Origin: Methylibium sp.
GTDB taxonomy: Bacteria > Pseudomonadota > Gammaproteobacteria > Burkholderiales > Burkholderiaceae_C
Direction of reading: 5' to 3'
Assembly: GCA_013824165.1 (NCBI GenBank)
Contig: PNNH01000085.1
Location: 1 to 56,825, forward strand
DNA length: 56,825 bases
Shown piece after piece: positions 25,076 through 36,976 of the stretch. Within the stretch, counting starts at the first letter, position 1. Each line of letters opens with the position of its first letter. The position numbers and the translations under genes were made by a program. Below the pieces are notes generated by a model, which did no database searches, was not told where the DNA came from, and was given only the letters and a program-made list of their open reading frames with translations.

Positions 25076-26107
25076 GCGCGCCATCGTCAGGCCGAAAATC
25101 AACAAGGCCAGAGCATGGCCTGCACCCGCTAGGGCCAGCCCCTCCGGCCAGCCGCGCAGCGAGGCCAGCACACGCAGCGCCAGGCTCAGGCCCATCAATC
25201 CCAGTGGCATCAGGGCCCAGCGGCTGTGCCGGGGCCGCAGCCCGGCCAAGGGCGGCAACATCAGCGGCGCATGGCCGAAAACCATCGCGAACACAAAACC
25301 CAGCCACAGCAGATGCCAGGCGATGCTTTGGCCGACCAGCCCCGACATGGCCGCCGCGAGCAGCCAACCATAACCGACGAGCAGACATACCGCCGTGTGT
25401 CCAGCCCAGCCGGTTGCACGCCACTGCAGGCGCGCCATGTCATAGCGCAGCAGCCACAGACCCAGCAGACCCAGCAGAGCCCAGCCGAGCAAGGGCGCGA
25501 CGTGAGGCGCCAGCCAAAGCAGCAGCGGCAATGCTGCGAAAAAGGCCCAGCCGAGCAGGAAAGCCCGTCCGGCCCAAGCCGGCAACGCGATGAAACGCAT
25601 TAACTCCCGGCGCTCGCCAGCGATGGTCAGCACCAAGAAGAGGCTCCAGCCCCAGCGGGCCGCATCGAGTGCGCCAAAGCGCAGTGCCAGGGCCGCGCCC
25701 AGCAGCGCCAGCGCGCCGCTGGCTTCTACCGCCAGGGGCAGCGACCAGGCGCGCGTGTGACCTGCCCATAGATAGAGCCCGCACAGGCCGGCAGCGCTGG
25801 CCAGCCAGGCCAGCTGGGCCGGCAGCCAGGCACCGGACAGGGCCAATAGGCCGCCCATCGATGCAGTTAATGGAACCCACAGTCCGCGCCGGAGCGCTGC
25901 CACCCGCTCCAAGGCGATTACGCTGCCGAAGAAGCCTGACATCATCAGAGCGCCATGCATCAGTAGGGCCTGATGGGCTAGGGCACTGTCCGCGCTGAAA
26001 CTACCAAGGCGTTGCAGGCCGCCGCCTAGGCCGCCCAGCAGGTTCACGACGGCCAGCAGGGCGCAGCCAGCCAGGGCCACGCGCGGCAGCGGCGGCATGG
26101 TGTTCAC
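25037..26107 (-). CDS. Polytopic membrane protein of unknown function, end of the NO-response operon
   Basis: This 356-aa protein is almost entirely hydrophobic, with about ten predicted membrane helices rich in Leu, Ala and Trp (ALLMHGALMMSGFFGSVIALER near the N-terminus). His residues in the first helices (HQALLMHGALM) and in GHAPLML recall NnrS proteins, but I cannot place it firmly. GTG at 26107 is the likely start: GGAGG lies 7 bases before it and it overlaps the DUF59 stop (GTGA). It is translationally coupled to the DUF59 gene and follows two NnrS-type genes. Confidence 0.7.
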   Translation of the reverse strand: MNTMPPLPRVALAGCALLAVVNLLGGLGGGLQRLGSFSADSALAHQALLMHGALMMSGFFGSVIALERVAALRRGLWVPLTASMGGLLALSGAWLPAQLAWLASAAGLCGLYLWAGHTRAWSLPLAVEASGALALLGAALALRFGALDAARWGWSLFLVLTIAGERRELMRFIALPAWAGRAFLLGWAFFAALPLLLWLAPHVAPLLGWALLGLLGLWLLRYDMARLQWRATGWAGHTAVCLLVGYGWLLAAAMSGLVGQSIAWHLLWLGFVFAMVFGHAPLMLPPLAGLRPRHSRWALMPLGLMGLSLALRVLASLRGWPEGLALAGAGHALALLIFGLTMARLCRRQPTAQSRR

Positions 26108-26433
26108 AGGTGACCCTCCCAGCCGAAGCGGGCCCGAAGCTCCGGCGTCATGCGTTCGGGCGTCCAGACGCCGTCCCAGTCCATGTCGACCTCGATCGCC
26201 CAGCCTTCGGGGCATAGGCGTTCCAGCGCACAGCCGGCATCATCGATCAACTGGTCAGCCATGGGGCAGGTGGCACTGGTGGGCAACAGAATCAGTTCGG
26301 CCCGGCCCTGGGTCAGTGTCAAGCGTTCTACCAATCCAAGTGCCACAATGCTTTCGCCGATCTCTGGATCGGCCACTTGGCTGAGAGCCTGCATTGCCTT
26401 GGTGTGCAGCGCAGCCAGCGCAATCTCGTCCAT
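26104..26433 (-). CDS. DUF59/MIP18-type metal-sulfur cluster assembly protein
   Basis: This 109-aa protein matches the DUF59 (SufT/PaaD-like) fold: DPEIGESIVALGLVERL, then LLPTSATCPMADQLID and the late WDGVWTPERMTPELRARFGW. The PaaD/MIP18 group helps insert Fe-S clusters. Its place between an NnrS-like gene and a membrane protein, in an operon with NsrR and CcoG, suggests repair or loading of Fe-S clusters during NO stress. It follows the NnrS-like gene by 4 bp. Confidence 0.85.
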   Translation of the reverse strand: MDEIALAALHTKAMQALSQVADPEIGESIVALGLVERLTLTQGRAELILLPTSATCPMADQLIDDAGCALERLCPEGWAIEVDMDWDGVWTPERMTPELRARFGWEGHL

Positions 26434-26437
26434 GGTC

Positions 26438-27625
26438 TCAGTCTTTCTTTGTATTCGCTCGGCCGCGCAGCAGCCAGGGGCCGTAGCGCAGGGTCCAGCC
26501 CAGCGCCAGCAGGGCAAATCCAGTCGCCGCCGGCGCCAGAAGCCCTGGCGCCACCGCGCCCAACAGGCGTGCGAGCGTCAAGACCTGCAGCAGGCCTTGT
26601 AGTCCCCACAGGAGGGCATCGACTGCAACGCTGCGGCCGTGTTGCACGGCGCTTACCCGGCTGACCATCGCCAGCAGCGTACTGCCCATGAAGCCCAGGC
26701 TCAACGCATGCAGGGGCAGCAGCCCCAGCCGACCTGCCTGGCCGACGCTGGCCAGCAGCAGCGCCGCAGCTTCAAGTGCGAAGCTCAGCACCAGCCAGAG
26801 CAGGCCAAGATGAAGTTGTGCAAGCAAAGGCGTGCGAAGCGCAGCCGCCAGCTCGCGGCGCAGGCTGGCTCTCAGCAGAAGTGCCGACAGGCTCGCGCAG
26901 GCCAGCGCGGCCGGAAGGGCCAGCCAGGCCGGAGGCTCGGCGAGCCAGGGAGCAGCAAGGTCCAAGGCACCTCGCAGCCATAGGCCGCCCAGCAGCAGCA
27001 GCAAGAGCCATGGCGCACGCCGCCCCTCCTGATGCAGGAAGGGGGTCAATCTTTGCAGCGCCACCGCGAACACGCTGGCGACGCCAAACCACAGACCCAG
27101 GCGCACCGCCTGTCGCAGCAGCAGTGGCTGCATCAGCGCTGCACTGGCAGCCGCGATGGCCAGGGCCACGGCGCACAATGCCAGAGCGGCCGCCAGCGAG
27201 TAAGCATGAACGGCATCGCGGGCGGCTGCTTGGCGGCATAGCGCCAGCAATTGGCCGGCTAGCCCAGCGAGGCCGAGGGCAGCCAGTGTCAGGCCGCCGG
27301 CCAGGATTTCGGCGCTGGCCAGCGGTCTGGCTGCAACCAGCGCCAACAGCCAGCCCAGAAGTAGTGCGGTGGTGCTGATGCCCAGGCAACGTGCATCCAC
27401 TGGTGGCAAGCCCAGCCAGCGCGGCACGACGGTGAAGGCGAAGCCGGCAATGAAGCAGGGCATGAAACTCAGGCTGATCAGCAAGCTGTGCAGGCCCGGG
27501 GTGGGCAGCGGCATCGGGACGGGCTGCAACAACTGAACCATCCACCAGGTCGAGCTCGCAATCCACAAAAGGCCGCCGATCATAAACAGGGGGCGGTGCG
27601 GCGCTAGCGGTGGGCGCGCTGTCAT
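26438..27625 (-). CDS. NnrS-like haem-copper membrane protein (second copy)
   Basis: This 395-aa protein has about twelve hydrophobic helices and shares NnrS-type features such as PLFMIGGLLWIASSTWWMVQ, GLHSLLISLSFMPCFIAGF and LPLHALSLGFMGSTLLAMVSR. NnrS proteins ease nitrosative stress and are found with denitrification genes. The start at 27625 follows the ccoG stop by 4 bp; the frame open further upstream is overlap with ccoG. It is less similar to standard NnrS than the gene at 29555, so it may have a different substrate. Confidence 0.8.
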   Translation of the reverse strand: MTARPPLAPHRPLFMIGGLLWIASSTWWMVQLLQPVPMPLPTPGLHSLLISLSFMPCFIAGFAFTVVPRWLGLPPVDARCLGISTTALLLGWLLALVAARPLASAEILAGGLTLAALGLAGLAGQLLALCRQAAARDAVHAYSLAAALALCAVALAIAAASAALMQPLLLRQAVRLGLWFGVASVFAVALQRLTPFLHQEGRRAPWLLLLLLGGLWLRGALDLAAPWLAEPPAWLALPAALACASLSALLLRASLRRELAAALRTPLLAQLHLGLLWLVLSFALEAAALLLASVGQAGRLGLLPLHALSLGFMGSTLLAMVSRVSAVQHGRSVAVDALLWGLQGLLQVLTLARLLGAVAPGLLAPAATGFALLALGWTLRYGPWLLRGRANTKKD

Positions 27626-27629
27626 GGCG

Positions 27630-29036
27630 CTAGCGTGGCAAGTAGAAGCTGGCTTTGGCTTCGAAGGTTGTGTGCGCCTGGTCCAGGTCGAGAGCCCGCA
27701 GCCGGACTTCGTGGGCGCCAGACGCCAGGGCCGGGCTGTACGGCAGGCGCAGTTGAACCGGAAGTGCGACGATGGCCGCTGGCGGCACGAGCACCTCGCC
27801 GGGTGACTGAAGTTGCAGGCCGGGCAGGCCATTGACACTAAGCGTCAGGCGCAGCGGCCGCTCAGTGCGGTTGATCAGCTGCAGGCGGTATACGTTCTCG
27901 GTCTCGCCGTCGCCCACTTGGCGAGCCAGGGTGTTGCGATCCTTGATTACGTCGATCAGCAGGTCCTGACGATGGGTCAGGCTCCAGCCGAAGGCTAGCA
28001 GCAGGGCGCCGAGTGCCGTACCGTAGATCAGCACACGCGGCCGCAGCGCTCGGCGAAGCATCTGCGCTCGCGTCCAGCCGCCAGTCACGCCGTTCTCGGT
28101 GGCATAGCGGATCAGACCGCGTGGCGCCCCGACCTTGTCCATCACTTGGTCGCACACGTCGATGCAGGCGGCGCAGCCGATGCATTCGTTTTGCAGGCCT
28201 TTGCGGATGTCGATGCCGGTCGGGCAGACCTGCACACACAGCGTGCAGTCCACACAGTCGCCCGCGCCTTGAGCAAGCAGCTCGACGCTTTTCTTGGAGC
28301 GCGCGCCGCGCGGCTCGCCACGCCGGGCGTCGTAGGTGATGATCAGCGAGTCGGCATCGATCAGCGCGCTCTGAAAGCGCGCATAAGGGCAGATGTACTT
28401 GCACATCTGCTCACGCAGCCAGCCAGCGTTGCCGTAGGTAGCACCAGCATAGAACAGTACCCAGAACAACTCCCAGGGGCCAATTGCCGGCAGGCTTGAT
28501 GCCAATGTTCGGATCGGCGTGAAGTAGCCTACGAAACTGAAGCCAGTGAGCAGCGCCAAGGCAATCCAGCCGCCATGTTTGGCGCTCTTGCGCGCCAGCT
28601 TGGCTGCGCTCCACGGGGCGGCGTCAAGCTTGATGCGGGCCTGGCGGTCGCCTTCGGTATGGCGCTCGATCCACAGGAACAGCTCGGTGTAGACGGTCTG
28701 TGGGCAGCTGTAGCCGCACCAAAGCCGGCCGGCCAGTGCAGTGAAGAAGAAAAGCGCGAGCGCGCTGAGCACCAAGAGCGCTGCCAGGAAGATGAAGTCC
28801 TGGGGATACAGCACCAAGCCCAGGACGTAGAAGCGCTGCGCTTCCAGATCGAACAGCAGGGCCTGGCGGCCATTCCATTGCAGCCAAGGCATGCCGTAGA
28901 AGAACAGTTGGGTCAGCCAGACCATCACCCAGCGCCAATTGGTGAAGCGGCCGCTGACGGAGCGCGGGTAGACCTTGGCTTCGGCGGCGTAGAGAGAGCT
29001 GACCTGGCCAATGGCCGAGGCTGAATCAGGAGGCAT
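27630..29036 (-). CDS. ccoG: CcoG (FixG), membrane Fe-S protein for cytochrome oxidase copper supply
   Basis: This 468-aa protein has about five membrane helices, CGYSCPQTVYTE, CKYICPYARFQ and two ferredoxin-type [4Fe-4S] motifs (CVDCTLCVQVCPTGIDIR and CIGCAACIDVCD), followed by a C-terminal Ig-like periplasmic domain. CcoG reduces Cu(II) for assembly of cbb3-type oxidase; here it is placed in the NO-response operon rather than with ccoNOQP. It may help supply copper to NosZ or haem-copper proteins, which is inference. It lies between nsrR and the NnrS-like gene with gaps of about 5 bp. Confidence 0.93.
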   Translation of the reverse strand: MPPDSASAIGQVSSLYAAEAKVYPRSVSGRFTNWRWVMVWLTQLFFYGMPWLQWNGRQALLFDLEAQRFYVLGLVLYPQDFIFLAALLVLSALALFFFTALAGRLWCGYSCPQTVYTELFLWIERHTEGDRQARIKLDAAPWSAAKLARKSAKHGGWIALALLTGFSFVGYFTPIRTLASSLPAIGPWELFWVLFYAGATYGNAGWLREQMCKYICPYARFQSALIDADSLIITYDARRGEPRGARSKKSVELLAQGAGDCVDCTLCVQVCPTGIDIRKGLQNECIGCAACIDVCDQVMDKVGAPRGLIRYATENGVTGGWTRAQMLRRALRPRVLIYGTALGALLLAFGWSLTHRQDLLIDVIKDRNTLARQVGDGETENVYRLQLINRTERPLRLTLSVNGLPGLQLQSPGEVLVPPAAIVALPVQLRLPYSPALASGAHEVRLRALDLDQAHTTFEAKASFYLPR

Positions 29037-29041
29037 GGAGA

Positions 29042-29524
29042 TCAGGCTTGGAGATCGCGCTTGGGTCGGGCGCGCTGAGCGTTCTTCGGCATTGCAATCG
29101 TCTTGCCGCGAGTCGCCGGCGCGCGCTGCGGTCGTAGCATGTCGGCCAGGCTGTGGCGATCGAGTTGCTCAAGAAAGGCAGCCAGTGCGTCGTTGAAGAC
29201 GCCGGTCAGTGCGCACGCTCCGGTGATGGTGCAGGCATTGTTCTGGCCCAGGCATTCCACCAGGTAGAAGTCGGGTTCAACCGCGCGCACCAGCTCGCCC
29301 AGCATGATGTCCTCGGGCGACAGCGCCAAGCGCATGCCGCCGCCCTTGCCACGCACGGTGCTGATCCAGCCACCGAGGCCCAGCTGATGGGTGATTTTGG
29401 TCAGGTGCGCCTCGGAGATACCGTAGGCCTGTGCCACTTCGGCGGTGGTGCACAGACGCTCCGGATGCTGGCCCAGATAGATCAGCAGGCGCAGCGAGTA
29501 GTCGGTCATCGTTGTCAGTCGCAT
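29042..29524 (-). CDS. nsrR: NsrR, NO-sensing Rrf2-family repressor
   Basis: This 160-aa protein starts MRLTTMTDYSLRLLIYLG, characteristic of NsrR. It has a winged HTH with YGISEAHLTKITHQL and three Cys ligands Cys91, Cys98 and Cys104 (CLGQNNACTITGAC) for a [4Fe-4S] or [2Fe-2S] cluster. NO destroys the cluster and releases repression of NO detoxification genes. The C-terminal 30 residues are basic and less conserved. It lies within the operon it probably controls, 30 bp after nnrS. Confidence 0.94.
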   Translation of the reverse strand: MRLTTMTDYSLRLLIYLGQHPERLCTTAEVAQAYGISEAHLTKITHQLGLGGWISTVRGKGGGMRLALSPEDIMLGELVRAVEPDFYLVECLGQNNACTITGACALTGVFNDALAAFLEQLDRHSLADMLRPQRAPATRGKTIAMPKNAQRARPKRDLQA

Positions 29525-29554
29525 AGCGTAGTCCTTCGTCGCGGGGGCGTTTTT

Positions 29555-30748
29555 CTAGCCGGGTAGCCCATCGGCGCGCGGGCGCAGCAGTATCGGGGTA
29601 TACCTCCAAAGATATAACGCGAATGCCAGGCTCCAAAGCGCAGCCGATAGCTGCACGCTAAGCATCAAGGCTGAAGGTACCGCCAGCGGCAGAAATACGC
29701 GCACCACGGCTGCCCCTAGCATCGCCAAGAATGCCGCCTGCTCGAACGGTCCTGCCTTCAGCGGCCGGCCGGTGTGCCCCAGGGCGGTGCGGGTGATCAT
29801 GCCAAGTGTGATCAGGCCGATCACGCCGACTGTCAGCGCATGCGTGGCCGGACCGGCAGCGATCCAGCCCAGGCTGGAGGCGGTGCGCAGCGCCAGATGC
29901 ACTGGCAGCCACAGGTAGGCCGCGTGCAGAACCCACACCAGCGGGTTGCACAGGCTTTTCCATGGCTGCCACAGCCACCAGCGCAGCAGGTGGGCGCCGA
30001 GCGCCAGCGGCAACACGATGCATAGCGGTACGCCTCCGATGCCAAGGCTGTCCAGCAGCATCAGAGCCAGCACACTGCCCAGCGCAGCCTGTTCAACCAG
30101 GGGCTCGCGCCGCGCCTGCATGCCTGGCACGCCGTTGTTGGAGAACATCGGAACAACCCGGCCTGCCATCACCGCCACCATGAAAAGCACGATGTCCAGC
30201 GCCAGTGGCAGCCCCGAGCCCGGCACTGCCGGTAGCCATCCGAGCAGACTCAGGTGCAGCGCGCCGCTGGCCACGCCCATCATCAAGAGCAGCGCGACGA
30301 AGAAGTAGTTGCGCCGGTTGGCGCCGGCACGAAGCGCACGCCAAAGACCCCAGGCGGCCAGCCAGGGCACTGCTACATTGACCAGCGCGGCAGCTTCGGC
30401 ATAGGGCGTCAACACGAGAACGCGAGCGGCCAGCCAAAGCGCGGCCAACGCCATCAGCGGCCGGCCGGTGGGCGTGGGCTGACCCGACCAGTTGCGGCCG
30501 GCGGTGAAAAGGAAGCCGATGATGACCGCCAGTGCATAGCCGAACACCATCTCGTGGCCGTGCCAGACTGCGCCACGAAGCCATGCGCGGTCCAACAGTC
30601 CTGAGAACTGCAGCGCCCATAGCGGAACCGTCAGGAGTGCCAGCGTGGCGGCCAGCAGATAGAAGGGGCGAAAGCCCAGCTGCCAAAGAGCCAACCCCCC
30701 CTGCGCGCTTGGGCGAGGCTCTTGCAAGGGGATGAACAGGCTGTTCAT
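29555..30748 (-). CDS. nnrS: NnrS, haem- and copper-containing membrane protein
   Basis: This 397-aa protein has about twelve membrane helices and the family motifs LGFRPFYLLA, WHGHEMVFGYALAVIIGFLF, TAGRNWSGQ, GRVVPMFSNNGVPG and HALTVGVIGLITLGMITRTA-LGHTGRP. NnrS is a haem-copper protein that protects against nitrosative stress. The start at 30748 follows GGGAG by 7 bases. It is the second gene of the operon, 16 bp after the DUF2249 gene. Confidence 0.95.
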   Translation of the reverse strand: MNSLFIPLQEPRPSAQGGLALWQLGFRPFYLLAATLALLTVPLWALQFSGLLDRAWLRGAVWHGHEMVFGYALAVIIGFLFTAGRNWSGQPTPTGRPLMALAALWLAARVLVLTPYAEAAALVNVAVPWLAAWGLWRALRAGANRRNYFFVALLLMMGVASGALHLSLLGWLPAVPGSGLPLALDIVLFMVAVMAGRVVPMFSNNGVPGMQARREPLVEQAALGSVLALMLLDSLGIGGVPLCIVLPLALGAHLLRWWLWQPWKSLCNPLVWVLHAAYLWLPVHLALRTASSLGWIAAGPATHALTVGVIGLITLGMITRTALGHTGRPLKAGPFEQAAFLAMLGAAVVRVFLPLAVPSALMLSVQLSAALWSLAFALYLWRYTPILLRPRADGLPG

Positions 30749-30764
30749 GGGCGGACTCCCGTGC

Positions 30765-31049
30765 TCAGCCGCCGCAGCTGCCACAACAGGCCTTGGCCTG
30801 CGGGCGTCGACCGATTCGCGTGCGCCACTCGGCAGGGCCGGCGTACAGCACCTGCCAGTCGAACTGCCCGGGCCACTGCGCCTGGAATTGTGCCTTCAGT
30901 GGCAGCGGCTCATGGTCGCTCAGCAGATCGATCCATCCGCCCACCGGAAGTTTCTCGAAGGTTGCGAAGATCATGGGGTGTCGTTCGCGTGGTGGGATCA
31001 GGCGCACATCGATCAGGGGCATGTCGTGAGTTGCGTGGGAGGTGTTCAT
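30765..31049 (-). CDS. DUF2249-domain protein
   Basis: This 94-aa protein has the DUF2249 core: LIDVRLIPPRERHPMIFATF, GGWIDLLSDHEPLPLKAQF and PGQFDWQVLYAGPAEWRTRI, then a Cys-rich tail CCGSCGG. These small proteins commonly accompany NnrS, NO reductase and Fe-S genes. The Cys tail could bind a metal or cluster. It is the first gene of the operon; the ATG at 31049 follows GGGAGGTGTTC. The role is unknown but its link to nitric oxide metabolism is consistent. Confidence 0.9.
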   Translation of the reverse strand: MNTSHATHDMPLIDVRLIPPRERHPMIFATFEKLPVGGWIDLLSDHEPLPLKAQFQAQWPGQFDWQVLYAGPAEWRTRIGRRPQAKACCGSCGG

Positions 31050-31128
31050 CGTGCCATTTAAAGGTGTATGTAAGATGAAGCTATTGTGCGTTCCTGTGCC
31101 GCCAAAAGCAAACGTTTATATTCAACTT

Positions 31129-31142
31129 TTGACCTGGTTCAA
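31129..31142. promoter_or_regulatory. FNR/Dnr-type box upstream of the DUF2249-nnrS-nsrR operon
   Basis: TTGACCTGGTTCAA has both TTGA and TCAA half-sites with a 6-bp centre. It lies 80 bp before the DUF2249 start, giving a predicted leader of about 45 bases for a -41.5 promoter. It is also 35 bp before the divergent DGC gene, where it would leave almost no leader. AAGGTGTATGT at 31061-31071 is close to an NsrR half-site and may add repression. Confidence 0.65.
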
Positions 31143-31176
31143 GCCTGTGGTCGCCTGTGCGGGGCAGGATGCGCTC

Positions 31177-31593
31177 ATGAACCGCTCTGTAATTCCTTTG
31201 GTTTACAGCTGCTCCGGATGCTCTGACGCAGCGCAGCTCGCCAATCACCTTGCAGTTCGGCTGGACCGCGCAGGGCTGGCTGAGATGTCCTGTATTGCCG
31301 GGGTTGGCGGGGGCGTTCCGAATTTGGTGCGCAAGGCGCGCGAGGCGGCTGAGGCTGGACGGCCCATCCTGGCCCTAGATGGCTGTGTGCTGGCCTGCAC
31401 CCGGGCCTGCCTCGGTGCGCAAGGGCTGGCGCCTAGCCGGCATCTGCGGCTGCACGAAATGGGCGTGCGCAAGCACTACCACGCGGACTTCGATGCTGAA
31501 CAGGCCGATCAGCTGTTCGGGACGGTTGCAGATGTGGCCCGATCAATGAGCCCAGTGGAATGCAGCGACCGCAGCAATCAAAGCGCGGCTTAA
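31177..31593 (+). CDS. DGC-domain putative zinc-binding protein
   Basis: This 138-aa protein matches the DGC family: VYSCSGCSDAAQLANHLAV at the start, MSCIAGVGGGV, then LALDGCVLACTRACL and HYHADF. The paired Cys motifs are thought to bind metal. Such proteins occur with denitrification and Fe-S genes, but no enzyme activity is established. The start at 31177 places the first CxxC motif near the N-terminus as in the family; the longer frame back to 31042 overlaps the divergent promoter. Confidence 0.85.
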   Translation: MNRSVIPLVYSCSGCSDAAQLANHLAVRLDRAGLAEMSCIAGVGGGVPNLVRKAREAAEAGRPILALDGCVLACTRACLGAQGLAPSRHLRLHEMGVRKHYHADFDAEQADQLFGTVADVARSMSPVECSDRSNQSAA

Positions 31594-31634
31594 GGCGTGC
31601 TGTGGATCCCTGTCCAGGGTGCCGCTGCGGCGAT

Positions 31635-32039
31635 TCAGGACGCCAGCAGGCCGGCTGGGTTGTGTTTGAGCGCGATAGTCACCATAAAGCCGAACAGCGC
31701 TAGGGCAAGCATGAAGAACAGGGCCTTGTGCCTGCGTGTAGGGGCGCGCTTGAGCGCCAGCGAGCCCAGCACGATATAGAACAGCAGCAGCACCAGCTTG
31801 GCGCCTAGCCAGTGCTCGCGCGCTGGGTTCAATCCAAGCAATGTCCAGAGCGTGAGACCCGCTGTCAACAGCAGCACATCGACGGCAACGCTCAAGCGCC
31901 GCACCCAGGCTTCCATCGGCCAAGCCGCGCCTGCCAGCACGCCCAGGCCGCGAGCAGCGAAAAGTGCTCCGCTGGCGCATACGAAGCCGATATGGCTGTT
32001 GCGGATCGTTATGTAATGGTCCAGCAGGGTCGAATTCAT
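31635..32039 (-). CDS. SirB2-family membrane protein
   Basis: This 134-aa protein has four predicted helices and the SirB2 pattern: HIGFVCASGALFAARG, then SVAVDVLLLTAGLTLWTLL and KLVLLLFYIVLGSLALKR. SirB2 proteins are widespread in proteobacteria, with no firm biochemical role. It follows the TonB receptor gene on the same strand by 18 bp and may be co-transcribed with it. Confidence 0.85.
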   Translation of the reverse strand: MNSTLLDHYITIRNSHIGFVCASGALFAARGLGVLAGAAWPMEAWVRRLSVAVDVLLLTAGLTLWTLLGLNPAREHWLGAKLVLLLFYIVLGSLALKRAPTRRHKALFFMLALALFGFMVTIALKHNPAGLLAS

Positions 32040-32057
32040 TGCCAGATCATCGCCGCA

Positions 32058-35952
<3,895 letters not shown>

Positions 35953-35971
35953 GCGACAGGAGCGACGCATC

Positions 35972-36277
35972 ATGAAAGGACTGTTGTTCGCTGCAGCCCT
36001 CGTGCTGGCCATGCCGTCTGCACAGGCCAGTGTTGAGGCAGCCATGACCAAGGCCGGCTGTATGGCCTGTCACGCCAAAGACAAGAAGCTGGTGGGGCCG
36101 TCTTTCAAGGATGTTGCGGCCAATTACAAGGGACAGGATGTGGTGGCTGCGCTGGCTCAGAAGGTGCGTGCCGGCGGCAAGGGGGTTTATGGTCCTATCC
36201 CAATGCCGCCGACCGGGCCGGACAAGATCTCTGACGGAGATCTGAAGGAGGCTCTGACCTGGGTGTTGAAGCAGTGA
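35972..36277 (+). CDS. nirM: NirM-type cytochrome c551 (c8 family)
   Basis: This 101-aa precursor has a signal peptide ending AQA, haem motif CMACH at residues 30-34 and a Met ligand in YGPIPMPPTG. It follows nirS by 19 bp with AGGAG before the ATG at 35972. Cytochrome c551 is the usual periplasmic electron donor to NirS. Its stop overlaps the start of the next gene by 4 bp. Confidence 0.93.
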   Translation: MKGLLFAAALVLAMPSAQASVEAAMTKAGCMACHAKDKKLVGPSFKDVAANYKGQDVVAALAQKVRAGGKGVYGPIPMPPTGPDKISDGDLKEALTWVLKQ

Positions 36278-36975
36278 ACTCGGTTGGCTTGTGGCAGCGG
36301 CGCTGGTTGGCGCTGGCTGCTTCAGGCCTGACGGCATCAGCACTGGCGATCCTGCCGGCTACGGCAGCGGGACCGCCATTTTCTTATGTAGCGCCGCAGC
36401 CTTCCGCTGCTCCGCTTGCATCGACCTTGCTGGCGGCCGGTTTTCGCCTACATGCCGAGCAAGGGGAGCTGCAGCTGCTTGAAAATGCCACAGGCACGCC
36501 GCTGCGCCGCTGGACCCTTCAGGATCGTCAGGGGCATCGTGCCAACGGTGTCGTTGCGCTGCTGCATGCCCAGCACCGGCGAAGTTTCATCGTGGTCTTG
36601 GCCGGCCTGCCTGAGCTTTGGGAGATTTCGCATGATCCGTCAGCCGAGCCGGTGTTTTCTGGCTTGGTACATGACTACCGCATGGGTGAAGGCTTGGCCG
36701 AGCCAGGCTATCTGGCGCTTCGGCGAACGCCGCTTGATGCACCCCTGAACGCAGCGCTCGTGGTTGATGGGCAGCCCTGGCTGATAGCGCAACAGGGATC
36801 AGATGCGGTGTTGATCCATCTGGATGTGCGCCGGCTCATCGCCCGGGTGCCCGGTGCCGATGCGCTGTCGGCGCAGCTGCAGTGGACGCCGGATGGTGCG
36901 CGCCTGCTGGTGTTCGGACATGGCGCCCAGCAGCAGCGCCTTGACACCCGGCGCTGGCAATTGGTGGTGCCTTGA
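36274..36975 (+). CDS. Short haem d1-propeller-like protein (NirF/d1-domain fragment-like)
   Basis: This 233-aa protein starts at GTG overlapping the nirM stop (GTGA) and has a signal sequence (LALAASGLTASALAILPATAA). The central segment EISHDPSAEPVFSGLVHDYR and the following GEGLAEPGYLALRRTPLDAPL are like those of cytochrome d1-domain and NirF proteins, which are beta-propellers of about 390 aa or more. Only around half of a propeller is present, yet there is no broken reading frame. It may be a shortened NirF-type protein for d1 haem handling or a NirS helper. The family call is tentative. Confidence 0.6.
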   Translation: MNSVGLWQRRWLALAASGLTASALAILPATAAGPPFSYVAPQPSAAPLASTLLAAGFRLHAEQGELQLLENATGTPLRRWTLQDRQGHRANGVVALLHAQHRRSFIVVLAGLPELWEISHDPSAEPVFSGLVHDYRMGEGLAEPGYLALRRTPLDAPLNAALVVDGQPWLIAQQGSDAVLIHLDVRRLIARVPGADALSAQLQWTPDGARLLVFGHGAQQQRLDTRRWQLVVP

Positions 36976-36976
36976 T

